The notes beneath the pieces were generated by a model. The model was given only the letters and a program-made list of their open reading frames with translations. It was not told the origin of the DNA and did no database searches. Shown here in pieces: positions 1 through 5,979 of a stretch of DNA of 6,139 nucleotides. Numbering within the stretch: position 1 is the stretch's first letter; every line of letters starts with the position of its first letter. The translations under genes and the position numbers were made by a program. Source of the DNA: an archaeon (GTDB lineage: Archaea > Asgardarchaeota > Hermodarchaeia > Hermodarchaeales > Hermodarchaeaceae). The stretch spans positions 1 to 6,139 of the forward strand of contig JABXGV010000239.1 of NCBI GenBank assembly GCA_016550485.1. The letters run 5' to 3'.

Positions 1-1
1 C

Positions 2-745
2 GTGGAGGGCGGCAAACAACACACCTGCAAATATCCTATGACGGTAAGGAAAATAACTCTCAGAGGCCAGAAAATCACAGCTATCGACCTTTCTCCCCTC
101 CAGGATTCTACCTGCCTCCAATACCTCTCACTCCACGAGAACCGGTTGGTGGGGCTAGACCTTTCTCCTCTCAGGAGCGTGACTAGCCTCCAGCACCTCT
201 TCATCGGCTGGAACCGGTTGGTGGGGCTAGACCATTCACCTCTTGAGGGCTTAACCAGTCTTCAACACCTTTCGCTCGGTCCGAACCGGCTGGTGGAACT
301 CGACCATTCTCCCCTCCGGGGCTTACCCCACCTCCAACGACTATTCCTCGGATATAACCGGTTGGCGGCGCTAGATCTCTCCCCCCTTCAGGATTTGCCC
401 CGCCTCCGACGACTCAGGTTGTATAAGAACCGGTTGGTGGAACTCGACCTTTCTCCTCTCTGGGGCTTACCTCACCTCCAAAGGCTCTCCTTCTACGGAA
501 ATTTACTGGAGCGGCTAGACCTTTCCCCCCTCCAAGGCTTAGCCCACCTCCAGATGCTCGAGCTTCAGGAGAACCGATTGGAGGAGTTAGATGTGACTCC
601 CTTGTTCTCTTGTCCCGAACTCATGTTTCTCTGGCTAGATGAGGGAGTAGTGCTGACAGCGAACCGCCAGCCTCCAAGTGTCACCGTGCCCAAGGCGTTA
701 CAGGCGCTAGTGGAGAAGCGTAGAATTACATGGCGGCTAAGCTAG
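2..745 (+). CDS. Leucine-rich-repeat protein, LDLSPL type (possibly 5'-partial)
   Basis: The protein is essentially one LRR solenoid. Eight consecutive 24-residue units start at residues 28, 52, 76, 100, 124, 148, 172 and 196, each on the pattern [LI]DxSPLxxxxxLxxLxLxxNRLxx; the last is degenerate (LDVTPL). A short N-terminal cap (about residues 13-27) and a C-terminal cap of about 30 residues (VPKALQALVEKRRITWRLS) flank the array. No signal peptide, membrane segment or catalytic domain is visible, so a cytosolic protein-binding role is the natural inference; the partner is unknown. The frame opens with GTG at base 2, but an in-frame ATG at 38 (MTVRKITLRGQ) sits where I would expect the N-terminal cap to begin, and the gene may also continue past the left edge. 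This LDLSPL style is familiar from Asgard archaeal LRR proteins (recalled, not searched). The fold call is very secure; the start and function are not. Confidence 0.85.
   Translation: MEGGKQHTCKYPMTVRKITLRGQKITAIDLSPLQDSTCLQYLSLHENRLVGLDLSPLRSVTSLQHLFIGWNRLVGLDHSPLEGLTSLQHLSLGPNRLVELDHSPLRGLPHLQRLFLGYNRLAALDLSPLQDLPRLRRLRLYKNRLVELDLSPLWGLPHLQRLSFYGNLLERLDLSPLQGLAHLQMLELQENRLEELDVTPLFSCPELMFLWLDEGVVLTANRQPPSVTVPKALQALVEKRRITWRLS
83..658 (+). repeat. Eight tandem 72-bp units encoding the LRRs
   Basis: The units begin at bases 83, 155, 227, 299, 371, 443, 515 and 587, each exactly 24 codons with no indels. Similarity goes beyond protein constraint: the word GAACCGGTTGGTGG closes units 1, 2 and 5 exactly, with one- or two-base variants closing units 3, 4 and 7. 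Unit openings alternate between CTAGACCTTTCTCC-like and CTCGACC-like forms. The last unit is clearly diverged. The pattern fits growth of the array by unequal recombination or slippage within the gene. Confidence 0.85.
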
Positions 746-771
746 GCAACAGAGCAGATCGAAAACAGTAA

Positions 772-780
772 CTATAAGTA
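772..780 (+). promoter_or_regulatory. TATA-like box upstream of the PfkB kinase gene
   Basis: The word CTATAAGTA follows a purine-rich stretch (GAAAACAGTAA) in the 60-base gap after the LRR gene and ends 25 bases before the GTG at 806. An archaeal TATA box there would place transcription start at about 798-806, giving a leaderless or nearly leaderless message. That agrees with the lack of a Shine-Dalgarno site next to the GTG; the only candidate, AGGTGG at 781-786, is 19 bases away. The assignment is from position and sequence only and assumes an archaeal host. Confidence 0.45.
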
Positions 781-805
781 AGGTGGCAGACGCTTCGGTT
801 CAACT

Positions 806-1681
806 GTGACCGCGGATTTGGTTGTTGCTGGAAAGCTTGCTATCGATGAGCTCGCCATCGTGAATCAGCACTACCAGTCTGTGTTAGGGGGCTCCGCAGC
901 CCATTGCGCGCTGGCAGCTGCTACGGTGGGTTGCTCAGTAGCGGTAGTAGCCTCGATTGGCACCGACTTCCCGTCCGAGTTCATCTATCAGCTTCGCGCA
1001 AAGCACATTGACCTCTCAGGCATCGTCCAACGGGAGGGACCTTCTCCCTGGTTCCAGGCGAGCTTTACACCGGATGGATCAATGAAAGATTATCACTTCC
1101 GGTTCGGCGTCGGCAACCGGATATCGCTGCGAGCCTACCGTACGCTAGTCTCCCAATCCAAAGCCGTTCACCTGGGGATTCTCCCCCCCAATCTGCAGCG
1201 CAGGCTACTCCAACGAGCCAGCACGGGCAAGCAAATCCGGAGTATGACCACCATCGCCCATCAGCTCCAGCGCCACCGGGACCGAATTCTCCCCCAGCTA
1301 CCTATGCTTGATATCCTCTTCCTCAACGAAGAAGAAGCCCAGATGCTCAGCGGCGAACCCGACACCACCCAAGCAATCGACCAACTCGGGAACCAGGTGC
1401 CCCTCGTCATCGTCACCCAAGGCGATAGAGGCTGTCTCGTCAACAATCAGGGAACCGTGTTCCAGGTTCCAGGCATCCCCGTCGCCCAGCCCGTGGATTT
1501 CACCGGGGCAGGTGACAGCTTTGCTGGCGCCTTCCTAGCTATCTACCTTCAATCAGGTGACGCCAGACAAGCCGCCAAATGGGGAAATGCTGCGGGCGCC
1601 ATCAACGTACAAGCCATCGGGTCAACAGGAATCGCCGCCGCCACACGACAAGATTTAGAAAGCCTCGTACAATCCCACTGA
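806..1681 (+). CDS. PfkB/ribokinase-family carbohydrate or nucleoside kinase
   Basis: This cytosolic kinase should transfer the ATP gamma-phosphate to a hydroxyl of a sugar, nucleoside or related small molecule. It has the family's N-terminal strand (DLVVAGKLAIDEL), the glycine-rich substrate loop GGSAAHCALAAATVG (residues 28-42), a LNEEEAQ segment (173-179) that matches the NxxE region, VTQGDRG (203-209), and the C-terminal signature VDFTGAGDSFAGAFLA (230-245) with the anion hole GAGD and catalytic base D237. At 291 residues it is full length. GTG at 806 is the only good start, because an in-frame TAA lies at 779-781 with no start codon between. The usual Asn of the GGxxxN loop is His33, so the substrate is probably not ribose. 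It is followed after 17 bases by the OFA transporter and is probably cotranscribed with it. The family is certain; the substrate is not assignable from sequence. Confidence 0.92.
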   Translation: MTADLVVAGKLAIDELAIVNQHYQSVLGGSAAHCALAAATVGCSVAVVASIGTDFPSEFIYQLRAKHIDLSGIVQREGPSPWFQASFTPDGSMKDYHFRFGVGNRISLRAYRTLVSQSKAVHLGILPPNLQRRLLQRASTGKQIRSMTTIAHQLQRHRDRILPQLPMLDILFLNEEEAQMLSGEPDTTQAIDQLGNQVPLVIVTQGDRGCLVNNQGTVFQVPGIPVAQPVDFTGAGDSFAGAFLAIYLQSGDARQAAKWGNAAGAINVQAIGSTGIAAATRQDLESLVQSH

Positions 1682-1698
1682 GCAAATGATGTGAAGAA

Positions 1699-3012
1699 AT
1701 GCCAAAAGACAACCATGCTGCGTCCTATCGTCGATACGTCGTGGTTCTCGGAGCCCTCATCATCCAACTCTGCCTGGGCTCAATCTACGCCTGGAGTATC
1801 TACCAAACCGCTCTGTCTAGCGGAGCCTACAACTGGCCCGTACTATGGACCCAACTCCCCTTCGCCACTGGACTAGCTTGTATAGCCTCCTTCATGATAT
1901 TCGCGGGGCGATGGCAAGACCGTGTCGGACCACGCAAAGTTGCCACAACTGGAGGCATCATCCTTGGCATCGGTTATCTTCTTGCCGCCCAAATCGACAC
2001 AGTGGCAGCAGGACACCCGCTATTCGGTACCCTCTATCTCGTACTCACCTATGGCGTATTAGGGGGTGGGGGCATAGGGGTTGCCTATGTTTGCCCCATT
2101 GCCGCCTTGATGAAATGGTTCCCCGACAAGAAAGGCACCATCACTGGCGTCGCAGTCGCCACCTTTGGCGGCGGCTCCTTCCTCATCGGCTACCTGGAAA
2201 CCTTCCTCATCATCCTCGGCGCAAACTTGGTCGGCACCTCCTTCCTCCTACTCGGAATCACCTACCTGCTCGCCGTAACGCTCGGATCCCAGCTCTTGTC
2301 TAATCCACCAGAAGGATGGATCCCACCCGGTGCGGTGCAACAAACCGTCCCAGAGCTCGAAACCGGTAAGAATCTTGGTCCAGGCGACATGACCCGGACC
2401 CGCACCTTCTGGCTACTCTGGACCATGTTTCTACTCGCACCCACTGCGGGGCTGATGACGCTCAGTAACGTGAAAAGCGTCGTCCAAGCCATAGACGTGG
2501 CAGCCGCCAGCGACCCCATCACCTGGCCCATAATCGCCGCCCTCATCCTCGGAATCATGGCCCTCTTCAATGGAGCCGGACGCCTCTTCTGGGGCTACGT
2601 CTCCGACCGATTCCATCGGATCAAAACGCTCATCGTCATGTTCGTCATCCTCGCCGGAACCCAGTTCGCCTTTGCAGCCCTGAGTCTAACCAACATCAGC
2701 TGGCTCATCGCCATCGGTATCGCCGCCATCACTGGGTTCTGTTTCGGGGGCAACTTCACCTTGTTCCCGTCTATGACCGCTGAATTCTTTGGCACTAAAA
2801 ACCTAGGTGTCAACTGGGGCGTCTTGTCCACAGCCTATGGGATTGCTGGCGTCACCGGAGCGCTCGTAGCCGGTAATATTGTCGATTATACAGGGAGTTA
2901 TTTCGGGGCGTTCATGATTACTGGCGTCCTCTCGCTGTTCGCCGTCGGGTTCGCAATACTCCTGTATGCCTTAACGATACGACCTCGAACATCAGAAGAT
3001 TGGGCAATCTAA
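1699..3012 (+). CDS. OFA-family major facilitator transporter (oxalate/formate-antiporter-like)
   Basis: An integral membrane carrier of 437 residues with about 12 hydrophobic segments in two sixes (about 14-197 and 236-425), joined by a polar loop at 200-235. Family hallmarks are the first-helix motif LGSIYAWSIY (26-35), the motif-A loop GRWQDRVGPRKVATTGG (70-86), GGGGIGVAYVCPIAALMKWFPDKKG (122-146) and the second-half motif NGAGRLFWGYVSDRFHR (291-307). Aligned from memory with Oxalobacter OxlT, the substrate arginine (OxlT R272) is kept as R295, but the substrate lysine (OxlT K355) falls on Y380 (STAYGIAG). An organic-anion carrier is likely, but oxalate is not supported. The ATG at 1699 has only a weak GTGA site (1691-1694). 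The gene follows the PfkB kinase by 17 bases and its TAA stop overlaps the stop of the convergent hydrolase gene. Confidence 0.9.
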   Translation: MPKDNHAASYRRYVVVLGALIIQLCLGSIYAWSIYQTALSSGAYNWPVLWTQLPFATGLACIASFMIFAGRWQDRVGPRKVATTGGIILGIGYLLAAQIDTVAAGHPLFGTLYLVLTYGVLGGGGIGVAYVCPIAALMKWFPDKKGTITGVAVATFGGGSFLIGYLETFLIILGANLVGTSFLLLGITYLLAVTLGSQLLSNPPEGWIPPGAVQQTVPELETGKNLGPGDMTRTRTFWLLWTMFLLAPTAGLMTLSNVKSVVQAIDVAAASDPITWPIIAALILGIMALFNGAGRLFWGYVSDRFHRIKTLIVMFVILAGTQFAFAALSLTNISWLIAIGIAAITGFCFGGNFTLFPSMTAEFFGTKNLGVNWGVLSTAYGIAGVTGALVAGNIVDYTGSYFGAFMITGVLSLFAVGFAILLYALTIRPRTSEDWAI

Positions 3013-3878
3013 AAGACATCAAGGTCTTTTCCTGAAACAACTTCTCCACTGTAATGTTCCTGAACCTCGAAAAGTAAATCCTGCTCTTCCTGACCCCAGA
3101 ATAACTGATGATAGAGAATAAGGAGTCCAGGCTTCGCCTTCGACGCGAGTTGGGCCAGCTCAAGGGAGGAGGTGTGGACGCTGGAGTGGTATCGTTGCCA
3201 AGCAGGCGGGCGAGCGGCAAACCCTACAGCAGAATACACTTCATGGATGAGCACATCACAGCCCCTGTAATGGTCAACCAGGCCTTCGGTTGGGGCGGTA
3301 TCACCCGAGAGTACAATGGTGCGGTCGGGTGTGTGGAACTTGTAGCCATAGGCTGACCAGGAGCCATGGTTCACCGGAAAGGCTTCCACGGTCACATTCG
3401 CGTCTTGATACACGACCCCAGGTGCAATTTCGTGGACCTTCACCTGGTACCCTCGCGGGTTGGCAGGTTCCAACCCGTGGAGGCGTTCCGTGATATCCGC
3501 CTTGTAGGCTTCCAGGAGATGGTCGGTCATCGCCTGAGTGCCTACAGGACCGTACATGTGGAGGGCGTCTGCACGTCCCGCAACCCAGGGAGTAAAAATG
3601 AGATCCGGGTAGCCCGTGGTGTGGTCGGAGTGGAGATGGGTTAAGAACGCCGTGTTCAGGTGTTGTGGCGCAAGGGCCGTGACTCCGGATTCCGCTGCCG
3701 CGGCAGCCCGGCGCACAACACCTGGTCCAAAGTCAATGAGGTACGGTGTTTCATTGACCAGGATTGCGACGGAAGGTCCAGCCCGCATGGGATCAGGGAT
3801 AGGCGTCCCTGTCCCTAACAATACAATCTGACTACCCTGATGCTGACTCGTTTCTTGCGGCATAATACCACGCTTCAC
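3009..3878 (-). CDS. MBL-fold metal-dependent hydrolase, ElaC/RNase Z-like
   Basis: A cytosolic metallo-beta-lactamase-fold enzyme of 289 residues. The opening strand is IVLLGTGTPIPDP (18-30). The two-metal site is complete: HLHSDH (81-86), H171 in PVNHG, D193 in SGDT, and H257 in LYHQLFWG; H235 in HTSSLELAQLA matches the extra conserved histidine of RNase Z. IHEVYS (211-216) follows the GDT strand. Only about 22 residues separate H171 from D193, leaving no room for the flexible tRNA-binding arm of true RNase Z, so tRNA 3'-end processing is unlikely and the substrate is unknown. Similar proteins are, as I recall, common in bacteria, some with export signals; none is seen here. The start is GTG at 3878 or ATG at 3863 (MPQETS), with no strong ribosome site for either. 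It is convergent with the transporter gene and divergent from speA. Confidence 0.9.
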   Translation of the reverse strand: MKRGIMPQETSQHQGSQIVLLGTGTPIPDPMRAGPSVAILVNETPYLIDFGPGVVRRAAAAAESGVTALAPQHLNTAFLTHLHSDHTTGYPDLIFTPWVAGRADALHMYGPVGTQAMTDHLLEAYKADITERLHGLEPANPRGYQVKVHEIAPGVVYQDANVTVEAFPVNHGSWSAYGYKFHTPDRTIVLSGDTAPTEGLVDHYRGCDVLIHEVYSAVGFAARPPAWQRYHSSVHTSSLELAQLASKAKPGLLILYHQLFWGQEEQDLLFEVQEHYSGEVVSGKDLDVF

Positions 3879-3890
3879 TTTCTCGTGATG

Positions 3891-3903
3891 GAGACGATGT
3901 CTC
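3891..3903. promoter_or_regulatory. Perfect palindrome GAGAC-GAT-GTCTC upstream of the hydrolase gene
   Basis: Two 5-base arms separated by 3 bases lie 12 bases ahead of the GTG at 3878, where a transcript for the minus-strand gene would start. A direct repeat of AGCTAGA (3904-3910 and 3915-3921, 11-base pitch) follows immediately. The arrangement would suit a small dimeric repressor operator, but arms this short can occur by chance and no regulator gene is nearby. Confidence 0.3.
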
Positions 3904-3910
3904 AGCTAGA

Positions 3911-3917
3911 CTATAGC
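3911..3917 (-). promoter_or_regulatory. Candidate TATA-like box for the hydrolase gene
   Basis: Read on the minus strand, GCTATAG lies about 33 bases before the GTG at 3878, a spacing similar to that of the TATA-like box of the PfkB gene. An AT-rich alternative, TTATTTTTTATG (minus strand, about 3931-3942), lies 20 bases further upstream and would give a longer leader. I cannot decide between them. Confidence 0.3.
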
Positions 3918-4043
3918 TAGAATGACATCCCATAAAAAATAAGGGAATTACGGTAAAGCAAGATACTCCTCCGATACACTAGAAAACCTCCAGCTCCCCC
4001 AAGATTACTAGACCGAACCCTAACAGGACCCGGGGAGATGCCA

Positions 4044-4049
4044 TTTAAA
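4044..4049 (+). promoter_or_regulatory. Candidate TATA box for speA
   Basis: TTTAAA in CCATTTAAATTAGG is the only good TATA-like word at a fitting distance from the gene. A start of transcription about 25 bases downstream would leave a leader of roughly 35 bases carrying the AAGGTGA ribosome site. The bases just upstream (GAGATGCC) are a poor BRE. The rest of the 229-base gap (3879-4107) holds the hydrolase promoter candidates and no open reading frame I would accept as a gene. Confidence 0.4.
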
Positions 4050-4095
4050 TTAGGTAACCAACTACACTCTCCCCAACAGAAACCCATGCCAATAT

Positions 4096-4102
4096 AAGGT
4101 GA
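4096..4102 (+). promoter_or_regulatory. Shine-Dalgarno site of speA (decides the start)
   Basis: AAGGTGA pairs well with the 16S rRNA 3' end and lies 5 bases before the ATG at 4108. The upstream in-frame GTG at 4099 is inside this site, so it cannot be the start served by it. The ATG at 4108 is therefore preferred, giving a protein 3 residues shorter than the longest frame. It is the strongest ribosome site in the window. Confidence 0.75.
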
Positions 4103-4107
4103 CATCC

Positions 4108-5907
4108 ATGAAATGGACTCTCGATGATTCCCGGCTCGTCTACGGCGTCGCCCGCAACGACCTCCACTTTCTAGACATCACGCCCAAAGGTGAACTCTGT
4201 GTTTCCCTGGAAGGAAGCAAGATCACCCTCAAGGAGATCATCCGACGCGTTGGCGCAAACATCCGGGAAGCTGGCTACACCCGTGCCCCTAGCTTCACCC
4301 TCCGCATTCCCCAGCTCCTCTCCACCCAGGTCGAAAAAATCTCTGGCATTTTCCAACGAACTATCAAGCAGCAGAAATACCAGGGGAAGTTCCGCGCCGT
4401 CTACCCCATGAAAGTCAACCCCCGATTCCCCGCTGTCAAAGCCATCATCGACTCGAGTAAAGACTATGGGCTCGAAGTCGGCACCAAATCCGAACTCTAC
4501 ATCGTCCTCAAAATGCTCGGCGACGACAAAGGCCGCCTCATCATGTGCAACGGCGTCAAAGACGAAGAATACATCGAAATCGTCCGCCAAGCCCTCGACG
4601 ACAGCTACAAGGTCTGGATCTCCATCGAATCCATCAAAGAGGCACAAATCGCCCTCGAACGCATCCCCAAAACCAAACTCAAACTCGCCTTCCGCGTCAA
4701 ACCCTACACCTCCATCCTCAGCCATTGGGGAACAAGCGCAGGTCGCGACTCCAAGTTCGGTCTCGCTATCCATGACATCCTCGCCCTCGTCAAGGTCCTC
4801 AAGCAAGCCAAGGCAGAATCCACTGTAGTGGCAATCCACGGTCACCCCGGCGGCCAAGTTCTGGGGAACATCTTCTCCTTCGGCGAATACATGGCCCGCG
4901 TCTATACCCACCTCCGCGACCTCGGACTCACCCAGCTCACCGTCGTCAACCTGGGCGGCGGACTCCCCATCAACTACGACAACCACCTCGCCCCCGACGT
5001 CACCGAATCCTACATCCTCGCCCTCGTCAAAGCCCTCAAAGACACCATCGCCGACAAACACCCCCACCCCGACATCATGACCGAAGGCGGACGCTGCCTC
5101 ACCGCCCTCTACGCCCTCCTCGTGATACGCACCTTCGACCTCCGCCACATCTTCCCAGATCCACTACCAGGAGAAGCCGACCAAGCCAGACAAATCATCA
5201 CCAACATGCTCGAAGACACCGCGGACCCCCTCGCCGTCCTCGCCGCCTGGCGTAGCTGGCAAAAAACCCGGGTCCTCTACAAGGAACTCCCCGACCTCCT
5301 CGAATACGAACGCCTCTCCGGCACCACCAAACAACAACTCCGCCAAAAATTCGTCCAAAGCCCCAACTACGAAGCCTACACCGGCGAAGCCGTCGCCAAA
5401 GACCTCCTCCGAGCCGAACACATCCTCCTCGGCAACTTCAGCGTCTTCAACGGCGCCTGCGACCACGTCCTCGTCGGACAATACTTCCCCATCATCCCCA
5501 TCAACCATCTCCACAAGCAACCAGAAACCCTTGTGCGATTGGTGGACATCACTTGTGACTCGGATGGCGAAATCTCCACTTACCACCCGCCTATAAGCGC
5601 TAAATCTCTCTTCACCAAGGATGGCTTCCCCCTAACGACTACAAACAAGCAGACCTGGAAGGGCTTCCCCATCGGCGACTTGGAATCCGCCCCTGACAGC
5701 TACCTCGTCATCGGGCTCGTCGGCGCCTACCAAGACATCATTGAGATGGACCATAATTTGGTTGGTGACCTCCCGGATGTTGAACTAACACGACTGAGCG
5801 ATGGTGAATGGGAGGTTAAATGGCTCGGCGCAGCCCAGACCATTCAGGATCTCGTCAGTGAAGTTGGCTACACTCTCCCCCAGCTAAAAGACCCCTACAT
5901 TGACTAA
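4108..5907 (+). CDS. speA: Arginine decarboxylase, PLP-dependent SpeA type
   Basis: Cytosolic enzyme (EC 4.1.1.19) converting arginine to agmatine, the first step of agmatine/putrescine synthesis. At 599 residues from ATG 4108 it is collinear with E. coli SpeA: a PLP-barrel domain with VYPMKVN (Schiff-base lysine K102), GLEVGTKSEL (121-130), NGVKDEEYI (148-156), WGTSAGRDSKFGL (207-219), the histidine loop HGHPGGQ (244-250), phosphate-binding GGGL (283-286) and EGGR (326-329). A helical insertion (about 350-435) comes next, then the C-terminal beta domain with NFSVFNG, catalytic Cys483 in CDSDG (483-487) and VGAYQ (538-542). It ends soon after the beta domain, without the roughly 50-residue tail of the 658-residue E. 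coli enzyme. The loop reads HGHPGGQ instead of the usual HFHLGSQ. All key residues remain, so it should be active. C/G skew reverses near base 5516. The gene has its own promoter region and looks monocistronic. Confidence 0.93.
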   Translation: MKWTLDDSRLVYGVARNDLHFLDITPKGELCVSLEGSKITLKEIIRRVGANIREAGYTRAPSFTLRIPQLLSTQVEKISGIFQRTIKQQKYQGKFRAVYPMKVNPRFPAVKAIIDSSKDYGLEVGTKSELYIVLKMLGDDKGRLIMCNGVKDEEYIEIVRQALDDSYKVWISIESIKEAQIALERIPKTKLKLAFRVKPYTSILSHWGTSAGRDSKFGLAIHDILALVKVLKQAKAESTVVAIHGHPGGQVLGNIFSFGEYMARVYTHLRDLGLTQLTVVNLGGGLPINYDNHLAPDVTESYILALVKALKDTIADKHPHPDIMTEGGRCLTALYALLVIRTFDLRHIFPDPLPGEADQARQIITNMLEDTADPLAVLAAWRSWQKTRVLYKELPDLLEYERLSGTTKQQLRQKFVQSPNYEAYTGEAVAKDLLRAEHILLGNFSVFNGACDHVLVGQYFPIIPINHLHKQPETLVRLVDITCDSDGEISTYHPPISAKSLFTKDGFPLTTTNKQTWKGFPIGDLESAPDSYLVIGLVGAYQDIIEMDHNLVGDLPDVELTRLSDGEWEVKWLGAAQTIQDLVSEVGYTLPQLKDPYID

Positions 5908-5950
5908 ATCAAAATCCGACATCAGATGAAGACTGTCCCATTACAAACTC

Positions 5951-5979
5951 AGATGCCGCTAACAGTACTTGCGGCATTT
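5951..5979. terminator. Hairpin between speA and the convergent edge gene
   Basis: The arms ATGCCGC (5953-5959) and GCGGCAT (5971-5977) pair perfectly around an 11-base loop; one G-U and one A-U pair extend the stem to 9. On the plus strand it is followed by TTTC, 44 bases after the speA stop. On the minus strand the TAG of the edge gene (5959-5961) lies at the stem-loop junction. It could end or stabilise transcripts from both sides, though the T tract is short for a classical intrinsic terminator and archaeal terminators usually need only T runs. Confidence 0.35.

Noticed and set aside
2262..2570. Antisense frame of 102 codons within the transporter gene
   Set aside because: It lies wholly inside a well-supported membrane protein gene and has no recognisable domain or ribosome site.
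1699..3012. Calling the transporter an oxalate/formate antiporter
   Set aside because: The lysine needed for oxalate in OxlT is Tyr in my alignment and no oxalate-metabolising gene is nearby.
3366..3644. Plus-strand frames opposite the hydrolase gene
   Set aside because: They cover the metal-binding region of the minus-strand hydrolase, whose motifs are complete; the plus-strand translations have no family signature.
3009..3878. Calling the hydrolase ribonuclease Z
   Set aside because: The spacing between motifs III and IV leaves no tRNA-binding arm, so the specific function is not supported even though the fold and metal site are.
4091..4097. AATATAA just upstream of speA as a TATA box
   Set aside because: It is so close to the ATG at 4108 that transcription would begin inside the coding region; TTTAAA at 4044-4049 fits better.
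4171..5148. Long open frame of 325 codons antisense to speA
   Set aside because: It is the complement of the C-ending codons of speA. Its translation is a monotonous run of Gly, Val, Asp, Glu and Phe with no motif, while the sense strand has every SpeA hallmark.
5164..5586. Open frame of 140 codons antisense to speA
   Set aside because: Same composition effect as the larger antisense frame; low-complexity acidic translation and no independent start signal.
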